From positions 80,608 to 144,607 of the forward strand of contig JAILHF010000011.1 in the NCBI GenBank assembly GCA_024696005.1: 64,000 bases of DNA, read 5' to 3'. The DNA is from Lachnospiraceae bacterium (GTDB taxonomy: Bacteria; Bacillota; Clostridia; Lachnospirales; Lachnospiraceae). The notes under the pieces are model-generated. The model worked only from the letters and a program-made list of their open reading frames with translations. It searched no databases and was not told the origin of the DNA. A program made the position numbers and the translations under genes. The stretch's first letter is position 1; each line of letters opens with the position of its first letter. Positions 37,978 to 47,089 of this stretch are shown here, in pieces.

Positions 37978-38784
37978 ATGGAGATGGTACGGATCGGACC
38001 GGAAGATATGAAAAGGCAGGAGCTTTTGCTGTATAACGAGTCTTCGGAGGTACAGCTGCGGCGCTATTACGAGCCGGAGGAGGGCCTTTTCATTGCGGAG
38101 AGCCTGCGGGTGCTGGAGAGGGCGCTGGATGCCGGCTATGAGCCGGTCTCCCTTCTGATCGAGGACCGTCATGTGCAGGATCCGCTGGTGAAGCGCATCG
38201 GGGACATTCCGGTCTATGTCGGCAGCGCGGAAACACTGGGAAGCCTGGCCGGCTACAAGCTGACAGGCGGAGCGCTTAGCCTGATGCGCAGGCGCAAGCT
38301 TCCGAAGGCAGCGGAGCTATTGAAAGATGCAAAGCGCGTTGTCGTGCTTGAGAGCATCAACAATCCGACGAATGTCGGCGCGATCTTCCGCAGCGCCGCG
38401 GCGCTGGGAGCCGATGCCATCCTGCTGACGCCGGACTGCAGCGATCCGCTCTACCGCAGGGCGGCCAGAGTATCCATGGGAACGGTCTTCGCGCTGCCCT
38501 GGTGCTATTTCGGAGCGAACGAGGCGGCGGATCTGTCCCTTTTGCGGGAATGCGGTTTTACGAGCTTGGCCATGGCCCTCCGGGAAGGGGCCGAAGCGCT
38601 GGGCAGTATTGAGCTGAGCCGCAGCGACAAGCGCGCGGTGCTTCTCGGAAACGAGAATAACGGACTGGCGGAGGCTACGGTTGCTGCCAGCGACCACTGT
38701 GTCGTGATCCCGATGCAAAACGGCGTGGATTCCCTGAATGTGGCAGCAGCCTCGGCGGTGGCATTCTGGGAACTGTTCCGCTGA
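37978..38784 (+). CDS. SPOUT (TrmH/SpoU) family RNA 2'-O-methyltransferase
   Basis: A 268-residue enzyme. The N-terminal 110 residues are a substrate-binding domain (EEGLFIAESLRVLERALDAG). The C-terminal knot has all three motifs: NNPTNVGAIFRSAAALGADA, then LLGNENNGL, then IPMQNGVDSLNVAAASAVAF. These bind S-adenosylmethionine and dimerise. The target is probably rRNA or tRNA; the exact nucleotide is not evident. AAGGAGG lies upstream of the ATG at 37978. Confidence 0.92.
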   Translation: MEMVRIGPEDMKRQELLLYNESSEVQLRRYYEPEEGLFIAESLRVLERALDAGYEPVSLLIEDRHVQDPLVKRIGDIPVYVGSAETLGSLAGYKLTGGALSLMRRRKLPKAAELLKDAKRVVVLESINNPTNVGAIFRSAAALGADAILLTPDCSDPLYRRAARVSMGTVFALPWCYFGANEAADLSLLRECGFTSLAMALREGAEALGSIELSRSDKRAVLLGNENNGLAEATVAASDHCVVIPMQNGVDSLNVAAASAVAFWELFR

Positions 38785-39167
38785 ACGAGCGCTTTTTTTG
38801 CTTTTTTCGAAAGAGTGTGTTAAAATGTGCGAATTGGGAATTTTAATGACGTGAGTGAAATATTTATAATAAGACTTGCGATACGGGCTGATCTGAATCT
38901 TGATCAGGAAAAGATACCAGTTGTTGCGGAACCATACAAAGAAAATTTCTGGTTTTGGGTTTGGTGTTATTCTTTGCTTTTCATTCGGATTATATTAAAA
39001 GCCGAAAAAGAGTGGATCAGGACTGGATGATAGGAAAGAACATTGGACACTGTCAGGTGGAGATATTCTTATCAGCGGAGCAGGGAGAAGTATAGTGAGA
39101 CGGAAATCATTGACAATAAGGAGTGGGAGAGTTATCAAGAGATGAAAAACCAGAAAAGGATGATTAT
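38785..39167 (+). other. AT-rich intergenic patch with coding remnants
   Basis: No confident gene lies here. The composition turns clearly AT-rich. A short open frame (38851-39030, GTG start, 59 residues, FWFWVWCYSLLFIRIILK inside) and protein-like fragments in two other frames between 39030 and 39160 (for example NKEWESYQEMKNQ) suggest a decayed gene. A promoter-like pair sits at 38798-38826. Confidence 0.4.
38798..38826 (+). promoter_or_regulatory. Promoter at the edge of the AT-rich patch
   Basis: TTGCTT (38798-38803), 17-bp spacer and TAAAAT (38821-38826) with a TG upstream of the -10. It reads into the patch and toward the gene at 39168. Confidence 0.5.
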
Positions 39168-39620
39168 ATGGAAAAGAAGGGGATTGGTATTTTTTTTCAT
39201 ATAGTGCTTTTTCTGCTGTTCGCTGTTTTGATCTATACGCTAGTAATGCGAATGGTTGTAGATCGAGACGTGCAATATTGGGTATATTGTATTCTTATGA
39301 TGCTTATAGGGGTAAATACCTTTATTGGAGCAAGTTATGTAAAAAACAAATGGGGGATATTTCTTTCTGATTTATCCGTGGACTATGTTATTTCTATACC
39401 GTATCTTTTCTTGATTTGGGCGGGAAATTGGTGGTTGCTTTTTGGGGGACCTATTATAATGCTTTTGCTGTATAGAGGCAGGTACGTTTTGTTTCATCAG
39501 GGGAGAGAGAGGTGTAACGTGGCTGAGGTGATAGAAGCTGTTATCAATATGATAATCATGATACCGTTTGCCTTTTGCAACACCTACATAGTCTGTGCCT
39601 TGACGGGTATGTGGCCATAA
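39168..39620 (+). CDS. Small four-helix membrane protein in AT-rich patch
   Basis: A 150-residue protein. The start is ATG 39168 with AGAAAAGGA upstream; a longer in-frame form from 39123 is less likely. It has four hydrophobic helices (GIFFHIVLFLLFAVLIYTLV; YWVYCILMMLIGVNTFIG; VDYVISIPYLFLIWAGNWW; INMIIMIPFAFCNTYIVCAL) and no recognisable motif. Codon use is AT-rich, unlike argB next door, which suggests recent arrival. Function unknown. Confidence 0.55.
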   Translation: MEKKGIGIFFHIVLFLLFAVLIYTLVMRMVVDRDVQYWVYCILMMLIGVNTFIGASYVKNKWGIFLSDLSVDYVISIPYLFLIWAGNWWLLFGGPIIMLLLYRGRYVLFHQGRERCNVAEVIEAVINMIIMIPFAFCNTYIVCALTGMWP

Positions 39621-39692
39621 GGAGATTTGCGAAAAAGGATTGAGTAAGAAAGAGAGCATATAGGGAAATTCAGATAGAAAGGGAAAGGAAAG

Positions 39693-40586
39693 ATGGAAAC
39701 CAAGGATATCGACAAGCTGATCTCAAAGGCGGAGGTGCTGATCGAAGCGCTTCCTTACATACAGAAGTTCAACCGACGCATCATCGTGGTGAAGTACGGC
39801 GGAAGCGCCATGGCGGATCCCGAGCTGCAGCGCAACGTGATCAAGGACGTAACGCTTCTGAAGCTGGTTGGCTTCAAGCCCGTGATCGTGCACGGCGGCG
39901 GCAAGGAGATCTCGGCCTGGCTGAAAAAGATCGGCAAGGAGTCGGAGTTCGTGAACGGACTGCGCGTGACGGATGCCGAGACCATGGAAGTGGCCGAGAT
40001 GGTGCTCAACAAGGTGAACAAGCGCCTGGTATCCATGGTGGAGGAGCTGGGTGTACACGCCGCAGGCGTTTCCGGCAAGGACGGCGGCCTGCTCAAGGTG
40101 CAGAAGCGCCTCTCCGACGGGAAGGACATCGGTTATGTGGGACAGATCACGGAAGTGAACCCCAAGATCCTCTTCGATCTGATCGAGCAGGATTTCCTGC
40201 CCATAGTGGCACCGATCGGCATGGACGACAATTACGAAAGCTATAACATCAACGCGGACGACGCGGCCTGCGCCGTGGCCAAGGCGGTGGGAGCCGAGAA
40301 GCTGGCTTTCCTTACGGACATCGAGGGCCTTTACCGCGACATCAACGACAAGAGCAGCTTCATCTCGCGCATCCACACCGGCGAGGCAAAACAGCTGATC
40401 GACAGCGGCATCATCGGCGGCGGGATGCTCCCGAAGCTCGGGAACTGCATCGATGCCATCGAGAGCGGCGTGCAGCGCGTGCATATCCTGGACGGACGCC
40501 TGGCGCACTGCCTGCTTCTGGAGATCTTTACCAGAAGCGGTATCGGAACGATGATCGCACCGGACGGGATCGAACTGGAGGCCTGA
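39693..40586 (+). CDS. argB: Acetylglutamate kinase
   Basis: A 297-residue amino-acid kinase that phosphorylates N-acetylglutamate, the second step of arginine synthesis. It has [13 protein letters not shown] (ATP loop), [13 protein letters not shown] (substrate loop), [13 protein letters not shown] and [18 protein letters not shown], all typical. GGAAAGGAAAG precedes the ATG. argD follows after 63 bp. The family is often inhibited by arginine through an N-terminal helix; residues 1-25 could form it. Confidence 0.96.
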   Translation: METKDIDKLISKAEVLIEALPYIQKFNRRIIVVKYGGSAMADPELQRNVIKDVTLLKLVGFKPVIVHGGGKEISAWLKKIGKESEFVNGLRVTDAETMEVAEMVLNKVNKRLVSMVEELGVHAAGVSGKDGGLLKVQKRLSDGKDIGYVGQITEVNPKILFDLIEQDFLPIVAPIGMDDNYESYNINADDAACAVAKAVGAEKLAFLTDIEGLYRDINDKSSFISRIHTGEAKQLIDSGIIGGGMLPKLGNCIDAIESGVQRVHILDGRLAHCLLLEIFTRSGIGTMIAPDGIELEA

Positions 40587-40649
40587 GATCCGCGGACGGA
40601 TCCTGATAAGGAAGGAAAGCGGACCGGGGCAGAAAAGGAGGAAACAAAA

Positions 40650-41837
40650 ATGGGAATGATGCAGCAGTATATCGAAGAAGCGGAGAGCGCTCTCCTTCAC
40701 ACCTATAACCGTTATCAGGTGGTCTTTGACCATGGCGAGGGCGTGCGTCTTTATGACATCGAAGGAAAGGAGTACCTGGATTTTGTCTCCGGGATCGGCG
40801 TGTTCGCGCTGGGCTACGGCGTGAAGCGATACAACGATGCCGTGAAGGCACAGGTGGACAAGCTGCTTCATACCTCGAATTATTATTATAACGTGCCGGC
40901 CATCGAAGCGGCCAAGGCGATCAAGAAAGCCAGCGGCATGGACCGCGTGTTCTTTACCAACAGCGGTGCCGAGGCGGTGGAGGGCGCACTGAAGACAGCC
41001 CGGAAATATGCATTTCTGAAAGATGGGCGGACCGATCACGAGATCATCGCCATGGAGCATTCCTTCCACGGCAGGACCTTCGGCGCCCTTTCGGTGACCG
41101 GGACCCGGAAATACCGCGATCCCTTTGAACCGATGATCGGCAACATCCGTTTTGCGCAGCTCAACGACATCGAGAGCGTGAAAGCCTGCATTACGGACAA
41201 GACCTGCGCGATCATCATGGAAACGGTGCAGGGCGAGGGCGGCATACACCCGGCGACCGAAGAATTTCTGAAGGAAGTGCGCGCGATCTGCGACGAGAAG
41301 GACATCCTGCTGATCCTGGACGAGATCCAGTGCGGAATGGGCCGCACCGGTTCGTATTACGCCTGGCAGCGCTACGGCGTGAAGCCCGATGTGATGACGA
41401 CGGCGAAGGCTCTGGGCTGCGGTGTGCCCGTTGGCGCATTCCTGATGACGGAAAAGGTCGGACAGGCATCCCTGGTCGCGGGCGATCACGGCACGACCTA
41501 CGGCGGCAATCCCCTGGGCGGGGCGGCGATCTGCGAGGTCTTCAAGATCTTCGAAGAGGAAAAGATTCCCGAGCATGCCGCGGAAGTGGGAAGCTATCTG
41601 TATGAGAAACTGGAGGAGATCAGTGCCTCCCGTGACGATATCGTCGAACACCGCGGGATCGGCCTGATGCAGGGACTGGAGTTTGACCATCCGGTGGCGG
41701 ACATCATCAACAAAGCGCTTGATAAGGGACTGGTCCTGATCAATGCGGGAACGAACATCATACGTTTCCTGCCGCCTCTGGTGATCGAAAAAGAGCATGT
41801 GGACGAGATGATCAAGGTCCTGAAGGAGTGTCTGTAA
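40650..41837 (+). CDS. argD: Acetylornithine aminotransferase
   Basis: A 395-residue PLP enzyme of class III that makes N-acetylornithine. It has FVSGIGVFALGYG near the start, FFTNSGAEAVEGALKTARKY, EHSFHGRTFGALSVTG, LDEIQCGMGRTG and the PLP lysine in TTAKALGCGVPVGAF. AAAAGGAGG precedes the ATG. It is coupled with argB in one unit and is followed 3 bp later by an anchored solute-binding protein gene. Confidence 0.95.
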   Translation: MGMMQQYIEEAESALLHTYNRYQVVFDHGEGVRLYDIEGKEYLDFVSGIGVFALGYGVKRYNDAVKAQVDKLLHTSNYYYNVPAIEAAKAIKKASGMDRVFFTNSGAEAVEGALKTARKYAFLKDGRTDHEIIAMEHSFHGRTFGALSVTGTRKYRDPFEPMIGNIRFAQLNDIESVKACITDKTCAIIMETVQGEGGIHPATEEFLKEVRAICDEKDILLILDEIQCGMGRTGSYYAWQRYGVKPDVMTTAKALGCGVPVGAFLMTEKVGQASLVAGDHGTTYGGNPLGGAAICEVFKIFEEEKIPEHAAEVGSYLYEKLEEISASRDDIVEHRGIGLMQGLEFDHPVADIINKALDKGLVLINAGTNIIRFLPPLVIEKEHVDEMIKVLKECL

Positions 41838-41840
41838 AGC

Positions 41841-43241
41841 ATGAGGGCAAAAACCTGGATCACCATCCTGGCGGTCTCGGTCATTTTCGGAGTCCTCTGC
41901 TATGTGTTTTGGCCCGAGAAAGACGGAGAGGAAAAGGGAACAGGCAAGCAGACGGATCGCACGCTGATCCTCTGGTATACCGATGAGAGTCTTACGGATT
42001 ATCTGAACAGCGCCTGCATCGCCTTTCAGGATGAGAACGGAGTGAGAGTGGAGCCGGTATTGAAAACCGGCCTGGAATATATCGAAGAGATCTATCAGGC
42101 GTCGCTTTCGGGAGAAGGGATGCCGGATCTTTACATCACGGGCAGTGACACGCTGGAAAAGGCGGCACTGGCCGGTCTTGCGGTACCCATCGAGGATCCC
42201 GAGCATGTGGTGAACAGCTTCAATTTCCCGCCGATCGCCTTTCAGGCAGTGACCTATCAGGGAAAGCAGATCGCCTATCCGTTTTATTACGAAACGGCTT
42301 TTTTGCTGTACAACCAGACCTATCTGTCCCAGATGGCGGATGCCGAGCTGCGCAGCAATCCCGATGAAGAACTGGACGAGGAAGGCGAAGGCCGGGTGTA
42401 TGTCCCGAATGCGGGGATCCCGGAGGGATATACCGAGGAAACCTGGGCGGAGGCTGTGGACAAGCGCACCCAGGAGCTGATCCCTTCCACGATCGAAGAG
42501 ATCCGGCAGCTGGCGGCGACGCACGGCGCGCCCGAAGGCATGGAGAACTTCTTCCTCTGGGATGTTTCGGACATCTTTTACAATTACTTCTTTACCGGCG
42601 CCTACATGAACGTGGGCGGGGAATGCGGCGACGATCCCACGCAGCTCGATATCTGCAACGAGGATACGATACGCTGCATGACGACATACCAGGGCCTGCA
42701 TGAATATTTCTCCATCGAATCCAAGGAGAGCAGTTACGAAAAGGTCGTGCAGGATTTTCTGGACGGGAAGTCGCTCTTTACGATCGTGACGACGGACGGC
42801 CTGGCTATGGTCGAAAAGGCCTGCCATGACGAAGAGTTCCATTACGGATACGGCGTGGCGCCTCTCCCTGGGCTGGATGACGAGCACGGGGCGAGAGGGC
42901 TGTCCACGACGAGCTGTGTGGTGGTGAACGGCTATTCGGCCTATCCTTCCGAGGCAAATCTTTTTGCGGAATACGTGATGTATGAAGATGCGGACTCGCT
43001 CTATGACCGCACGGGCAAGATGCCCTGCGTGGGCGGCGCGCAGGATGAATCGGTCGGTGCGCACACCGTGGTGCGCCGGATCTACATGGAGAGCGCGTCT
43101 CTTCCGAAGCTGATCACGTTGAGCAATTTCTGGCTGGAGCTGGAGCTGGTCTATACAAGGATCTGGGACGGTGCGGATCCGGAAGAGACGCTGCGTTCTT
43201 TCTCGGAGCAGATGGAAGAGCAGATGAAGAAACAGCTTTAA
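41841..43241 (+). CDS. Membrane-anchored extracellular solute-binding protein
   Basis: A 466-residue protein with the fold of ABC family-1 binding proteins: RTLILWYTDESLTDYLN, MPDLYITGSDTLEKAALAG, IAYPFYYETAFLLYNQTYL and GYGVAPLPGLDDEHGARGL. The N terminus is a single uncleaved-looking helix (ITILAVSVIFGVLCYVFW) without a lipobox Cys, so it is probably anchored by a membrane helix. No permease or ATPase lies next to it, so it may serve a distant transporter or act as a sensor. It starts 3 bp after argD, in the same transcript. Confidence 0.8.
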   Translation: MRAKTWITILAVSVIFGVLCYVFWPEKDGEEKGTGKQTDRTLILWYTDESLTDYLNSACIAFQDENGVRVEPVLKTGLEYIEEIYQASLSGEGMPDLYITGSDTLEKAALAGLAVPIEDPEHVVNSFNFPPIAFQAVTYQGKQIAYPFYYETAFLLYNQTYLSQMADAELRSNPDEELDEEGEGRVYVPNAGIPEGYTEETWAEAVDKRTQELIPSTIEEIRQLAATHGAPEGMENFFLWDVSDIFYNYFFTGAYMNVGGECGDDPTQLDICNEDTIRCMTTYQGLHEYFSIESKESSYEKVVQDFLDGKSLFTIVTTDGLAMVEKACHDEEFHYGYGVAPLPGLDDEHGARGLSTTSCVVVNGYSAYPSEANLFAEYVMYEDADSLYDRTGKMPCVGGAQDESVGAHTVVRRIYMESASLPKLITLSNFWLELELVYTRIWDGADPEETLRSFSEQMEEQMKKQL

Positions 43242-43257
43242 CAGCGGGAAAATCTTC

Positions 43258-43286
43258 TTGAAACTTATTTCCAAATGGCATAAAAT
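43258..43286 (+). promoter_or_regulatory. Promoter of comEA
   Basis: TTGAAA (43258-43263), 17-bp spacer and TAAAAT (43281-43286), shortly after the upstream stop. Confidence 0.65.
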
Positions 43287-43348
43287 ATCTAACAGGTGAT
43301 CTCTGAGAAGGCCTTTGCCGCGTTTTATTCGCGATAAAGGAGCAGATC

Positions 43349-43939
43349 ATGAAAAAACAAATAGTACGAGTTCTCGTTTTATGGGCTGTGAGCCTGTTTC
43401 TGCTGATGGGGTGCGGATCCGCACAGGCTTATCTGGACCAACAGATCGAAAAGGCAGGGGAATCGGATGCTTTGCCGACTTTGGGGGAGACAAATGGCGG
43501 GGCGCCCGAAGATGCCGATGCATGCTGCGTTCATGTCAGCGGAGCGGTAGCCGTTCCCGGTGTTTATGTGCTCGGTCCGGGAAGCAGGCTGATCGATGCG
43601 GTGAACATGGCCGGCGGTTTTACGGAAGAGGCGGATGAGGATTATCTGAATCTGGCCGCCGTGGTCGCGGACGGACAACAGTATCATGTCCCGACGAAAG
43701 AGGAAACGGAAGGCCTTGCGGAGCAGTCCGGGGTAACGGCGGACGGACTGGTGGACATCAACCGGGCCGGAGCGGAGGAGCTCATGAGCCTGACCGGGAT
43801 AGGGCCGGGGAAGGCGCAGGCGATCCTCGAGTATCGTGAGGAACACGGGTCTTTTGCTTCGACGGAAGAGCTCATGAATGTTTCCGGCATCGGGGAATCC
43901 AGCTTTAACAAGCTCAGGGACGAGATCGTGGTGAGATAG
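43349..43939 (+). CDS. comEA: ComEA-like DNA-binding lipoprotein
   Basis: A 196-residue protein. The N terminus is a signal peptide ending in LLMGC, a lipobox, so it appears lipid-anchored; Bacillus ComEA uses a membrane helix instead. An SLBB domain (HVSGAVAVPGVYVLGPGS, then AVNMAGGFTEEAD) is followed by tandem helix-hairpin-helix motifs (VDINRAGAEELMSLTGIGPG and LMNVSGIGESSFNKL) that bind double-stranded DNA. In competent bacteria it captures DNA for the ComEC channel, encoded 3 kb downstream. AAAGGAG precedes the ATG. Confidence 0.9.
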   Translation: MKKQIVRVLVLWAVSLFLLMGCGSAQAYLDQQIEKAGESDALPTLGETNGGAPEDADACCVHVSGAVAVPGVYVLGPGSRLIDAVNMAGGFTEEADEDYLNLAAVVADGQQYHVPTKEETEGLAEQSGVTADGLVDINRAGAEELMSLTGIGPGKAQAILEYREEHGSFASTEELMNVSGIGESSFNKLRDEIVVR

Positions 43940-44003
43940 TTACCGCTTGACGATAACGCAAGTCGGGGGCGGCAGGAAGCCGCAAGAGTGACCGGAGGGA
44001 AAG

Positions 44004-44696
44004 ATGGCAGAACGGATTTTGATCGTGGATGACGAAAAAGCGATCGTTAAAGGTTTGCGATACAGCATCGAGCAGGACGGCATGGAAACGGATGAGGCGT
44101 ATGACGGCGAGGAAGCGCTTGCGCTGGCAAGGAGCAATCATTACGACCTGGTGCTTCTGGATCTGATGCTTCCGAAGATAGACGGCATGGAGGTGTGCAG
44201 GCAGATCCGCGAGTTTTCGGATGTGCCGATCATCTTCCTGACAGCGAAGGATACGGACATGGACAAGATCATGGGCTTTGAATCCGGAGCCGATGATTAT
44301 ATCACCAAGCCCTTCAACATCCTGGAGGTCAAGGCGAGGATCCGCGTGTTCGTGCGCCGTTCGCGCAAAAAGGAAAGCCCGGCGGCCGTAAAGAGCAGCG
44401 TGATCGAGAACGGGGAATTCCGTTTCGACATCGAGAACCGCCGCCTGTTCATCCGCGGAGAAGAGATCAACCTCACCTCCAAGGAATTTGACATTCTGGA
44501 ACTCCTGGTCACCCATCCCGGCAAGGTATACAGCAGGGAGAACTTAAAGGAGCTGGTCTGGGGAAAAGAGTACAGCGGGGATGCCCGCACGGTCGATGTG
44601 CACGTGCGGCGTCTGCGCGAAAAGATCGAGGAAACTCCCGGAGCACCGAAATATGTGCAGACAAAATGGGGAGTGGGATATTTCTATAAGGGATGA
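44004..44696 (+). CDS. OmpR/PhoB-family response regulator
   Basis: A 230-residue regulator. The receiver domain (1-120) has acidic residues in ILIVDDEKA, the phosphorylated Asp in LLDLMLP (about residue 53), Thr in FLTAKD and Lys in YITKPF. The C-terminal winged helix (about 135-230) includes LTSKEFDILELLVTHPGKV and RTVDVHVRRLREKIE. It overlaps the kinase gene by 4 bp, so the pair is made together. The regulon is unknown; the co-encoded GerMN lipoprotein suggests the cell envelope. Confidence 0.94.
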   Translation: MAERILIVDDEKAIVKGLRYSIEQDGMETDEAYDGEEALALARSNHYDLVLLDLMLPKIDGMEVCRQIREFSDVPIIFLTAKDTDMDKIMGFESGADDYITKPFNILEVKARIRVFVRRSRKKESPAAVKSSVIENGEFRFDIENRRLFIRGEEINLTSKEFDILELLVTHPGKVYSRENLKELVWGKEYSGDARTVDVHVRRLREKIEETPGAPKYVQTKWGVGYFYKG

Positions 44697-46141
44697 AAAG
44701 ATTTCCGTTTTTAAAGAGCTTCCGGCTCAGGGTATTTCTTCTCATTCTGTTGAGCGGACTGGTCCTGGTGAACGTGATGCGTTACGGCATGGTGTCCAAT
44801 CTGTACGGACGCCTGATCGAGTCGCAGACCATGGATATGACCGAACAGGTCCGGATCTGCGCCAACAGCATGAAGAACTACGACTTCTTTCGTGACGCTT
44901 CTTCCGAAGCGATCAATGTGCAGCTTGCACAGCTTTCCCGGATCTACGAAGGGCGCATCCTGGTCATGGACCGGGGTTTTAGCGTGATCGCCGACACCTA
45001 TGACATCAGTCTGGGCAAGATCATGATCGGTGAAGAGGTGATCCGCGCCTATCGGAGTGAGACGGTCGTCTCGAATCACGACAAAGGGACACGCTATATC
45101 GAGGTCGCCATCCCTGTGACCGAAAATGATGTGCAGACCGGAGAGACCGAGGTGCTTGGCGTGATCCTTGCGAGCGCTTCGACGGACGAGATCCGGCGCA
45201 ACATGAGCGACATCCAGCGGCGCGGGTGGATCATCGAGATCGTGCTCGTGGTGCTTCTGATCGGGGCGGCGGCTCTGAGCGCCTCGCTTTCGGTGCGGCC
45301 TTTCGAGCGCGTTACCAAAGCGATCGCCGGTGTGGTGAGTTTTGAGGAGGACGTTCCGCTGGTCTCGGACTACAAGGAGACGACAGAGATCGTCGAAGCC
45401 TTTCAAAAGCTCAGGCAGCGCCTGAAAGTGTTGGATGATTCGCGTCAGGAATTCGTCAGCAACGTGTCGCACGAGCTCAAGACGCCCATCGCATCGATCA
45501 AGGTGCTGGCAGATTCCCTCAACATGCAGGAGGGCGCGCCTCTCGAGATGTACCGGGATTTCATGAAGGACATCAGTGCCGAGGTGGACCGCGAGAACGA
45601 GATCATAACGGATCTGCTGGAGCTGGTCCGGATGGAAAAGGGCGCCTCGGGCATGCATGTCGAGAACGTCAACGTCAATGAGCTGCTGGAGCAGATCACG
45701 AAACGGCTGGGCCCTCTGGCCAGAAAGAGCGAGGTGGACCTGATCCTCGAGAGCCACAGGCCTGTCACGGCCGACATGGATGCGGTGAAGATGACGCAGG
45801 CGATCACCAACATCATCGAGAACGGCATCAAATACAACAAGCATCCGGGCTGGGTGCGCATCGTGCTGGATGCCGATCACAAGTACATGACACTCACGAT
45901 CTCCGATTCCGGGACCGGCATTCCGGAGACCGAGATCGGGCATATCTTTGAACGTTTTTACCGCGGGGACAAATCGCACAGCAAGGAAATCAGCGGGACC
46001 GGCCTGGGACTGGCCATCACGCGAAAGACCATCCTTTTGCACCGCGGTTCCATCGATGTCAAGAGCGTGCTGGGAGAGGGGACGAGCTTCATCGTCAAGA
46101 TCCCTCTCAGCCATATCCGGGAGACGGGGGAAAGTGCATGA
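44693..46141 (+). CDS. Sensor histidine kinase
   Basis: A 482-residue membrane kinase. Two helices (about residues 12-32 and 178-200) flank an extracellular sensor of about 145 residues. A HAMP-like linker follows, then the phosphoacceptor NVSHELKTPIASIKVL (His about 259) and the ATPase boxes ITNIIENGIKYN (N box), SDSGTGIPE (G1) and GTGLGLAI (G2). It phosphorylates the regulator encoded just upstream and overlaps the next gene by 4 bp. Confidence 0.94.
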   Translation: MKRFPFLKSFRLRVFLLILLSGLVLVNVMRYGMVSNLYGRLIESQTMDMTEQVRICANSMKNYDFFRDASSEAINVQLAQLSRIYEGRILVMDRGFSVIADTYDISLGKIMIGEEVIRAYRSETVVSNHDKGTRYIEVAIPVTENDVQTGETEVLGVILASASTDEIRRNMSDIQRRGWIIEIVLVVLLIGAAALSASLSVRPFERVTKAIAGVVSFEEDVPLVSDYKETTEIVEAFQKLRQRLKVLDDSRQEFVSNVSHELKTPIASIKVLADSLNMQEGAPLEMYRDFMKDISAEVDRENEIITDLLELVRMEKGASGMHVENVNVNELLEQITKRLGPLARKSEVDLILESHRPVTADMDAVKMTQAITNIIENGIKYNKHPGWVRIVLDADHKYMTLTISDSGTGIPETEIGHIFERFYRGDKSHSKEISGTGLGLAITRKTILLHRGSIDVKSVLGEGTSFIVKIPLSHIRETGESA

Positions 46142-47070
46142 ACGGAATGAAAAGAATGCTGACAGCCGTGCTTTTCCTGCTGCTTTTCTGCCTGCCTGCG
46201 GGCTGCACGAAAACGGAGCCGGAAGTGACGGAGAAGGAAGGGATCGACCGGGTCTATTACCTGAACCGGAGCGAAACGGCGCTGGTATACGGGGAGTATG
46301 AGCCGAAGGCCGCCGAGCTGGAGGAGCGCCTCCGCGAGCTGCTCGGGGAGCTGGCGACGGTTCCGGCGGGGAGCGATTACCGTGCGCCGATGCAGGGAGA
46401 TTACAAGCTGGAGAACATACAGCTGGAGGGCGACCAGCTGGTCCTGAGCCTGAGCGAGGACTACCGGATGCTGAGCCCCGCCACGGAAGTGCTGGTGCGG
46501 GCGGCCATCGTGCGTACCCTGACGCAGGAAGAGGGAGTGGCCGGCGTGAGCATGCTGATCGGCGGCGCACCTCTGACCGACGGCGCCGGGAACACGGTCG
46601 GCCCGATGGATGCGGAAAGCTTCATGGACAACGAGGGCGAAGAGGTCAATGCTTATGCGTCTGCGGAGCTGCATCTGTATTTTGCGAATGAGACCGGGGA
46701 CGCACTGGTCGCTGTGACCGAAAACGTGGTCTACAATACGAATGTGCCCATGGAGCGTCTTGTGATCGAAAAACTGATCGAAGGGCCGGAGAGCGGAATG
46801 GACGCCGCTCCGACGATACCGGCTTCCACAAAACTGATCTCCGTCACGGTGACGGACGGCGTGTGCTTTGTGAATCTGGACAGTGCTTTTCAAAACGGCA
46901 TCGGCAACGTGATACCGTCGGTGACCATCTATTCCATCGTCAATTCGCTTGCAGAGCTCAGCAGCGTGCACCGCGTGCAGTTCATGGTCAACGGGGAGAG
47001 CGACCTGATGTTTCGGGAGATGATGGATCTGAAGGAGACCTATACCAGGAATCTGGATCTGGTGGAGTAA
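46138..47070 (+). CDS. GerMN-domain lipoprotein
   Basis: A 310-residue secreted lipoprotein; signal peptide with lipobox PAGC. It carries two GerMN domains, one at about 45-145 (DYRAPMQGDYKLENIQLEGD, then VRTLTQEEGVAGVSMLIGG) and one at about 175-300 (LVIEKLIEGPESGMDA, then SVTIYSIVNSLAELSSVHRV). GerMN domains occur in spore germination GerM and in LpqB-type lipoproteins linked to two-component kinases. The overlap with the kinase gene fits a role in sensing or envelope assembly. Confidence 0.88.
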   Translation: MNGMKRMLTAVLFLLLFCLPAGCTKTEPEVTEKEGIDRVYYLNRSETALVYGEYEPKAAELEERLRELLGELATVPAGSDYRAPMQGDYKLENIQLEGDQLVLSLSEDYRMLSPATEVLVRAAIVRTLTQEEGVAGVSMLIGGAPLTDGAGNTVGPMDAESFMDNEGEEVNAYASAELHLYFANETGDALVAVTENVVYNTNVPMERLVIEKLIEGPESGMDAAPTIPASTKLISVTVTDGVCFVNLDSAFQNGIGNVIPSVTIYSIVNSLAELSSVHRVQFMVNGESDLMFREMMDLKETYTRNLDLVE

Positions 47071-47089
47071 GTATTTTTGGGGGAGAAGA

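Noticed and set aside
38827..39030. A 67-codon gene from GTG 38827
   Set aside because: The GTG directly abuts the -10 and would not be in the transcript; treated as coding debris instead.
39723..43274. A 1183-codon open frame antisense to argB, argD and the binding protein gene
   Set aside because: It mirrors the codon bias of three well-identified genes on the other strand and shows no recognisable domain. Other long antisense frames (9837-11990, 51394-53361, 59116-61227) are rejected for the same reason.
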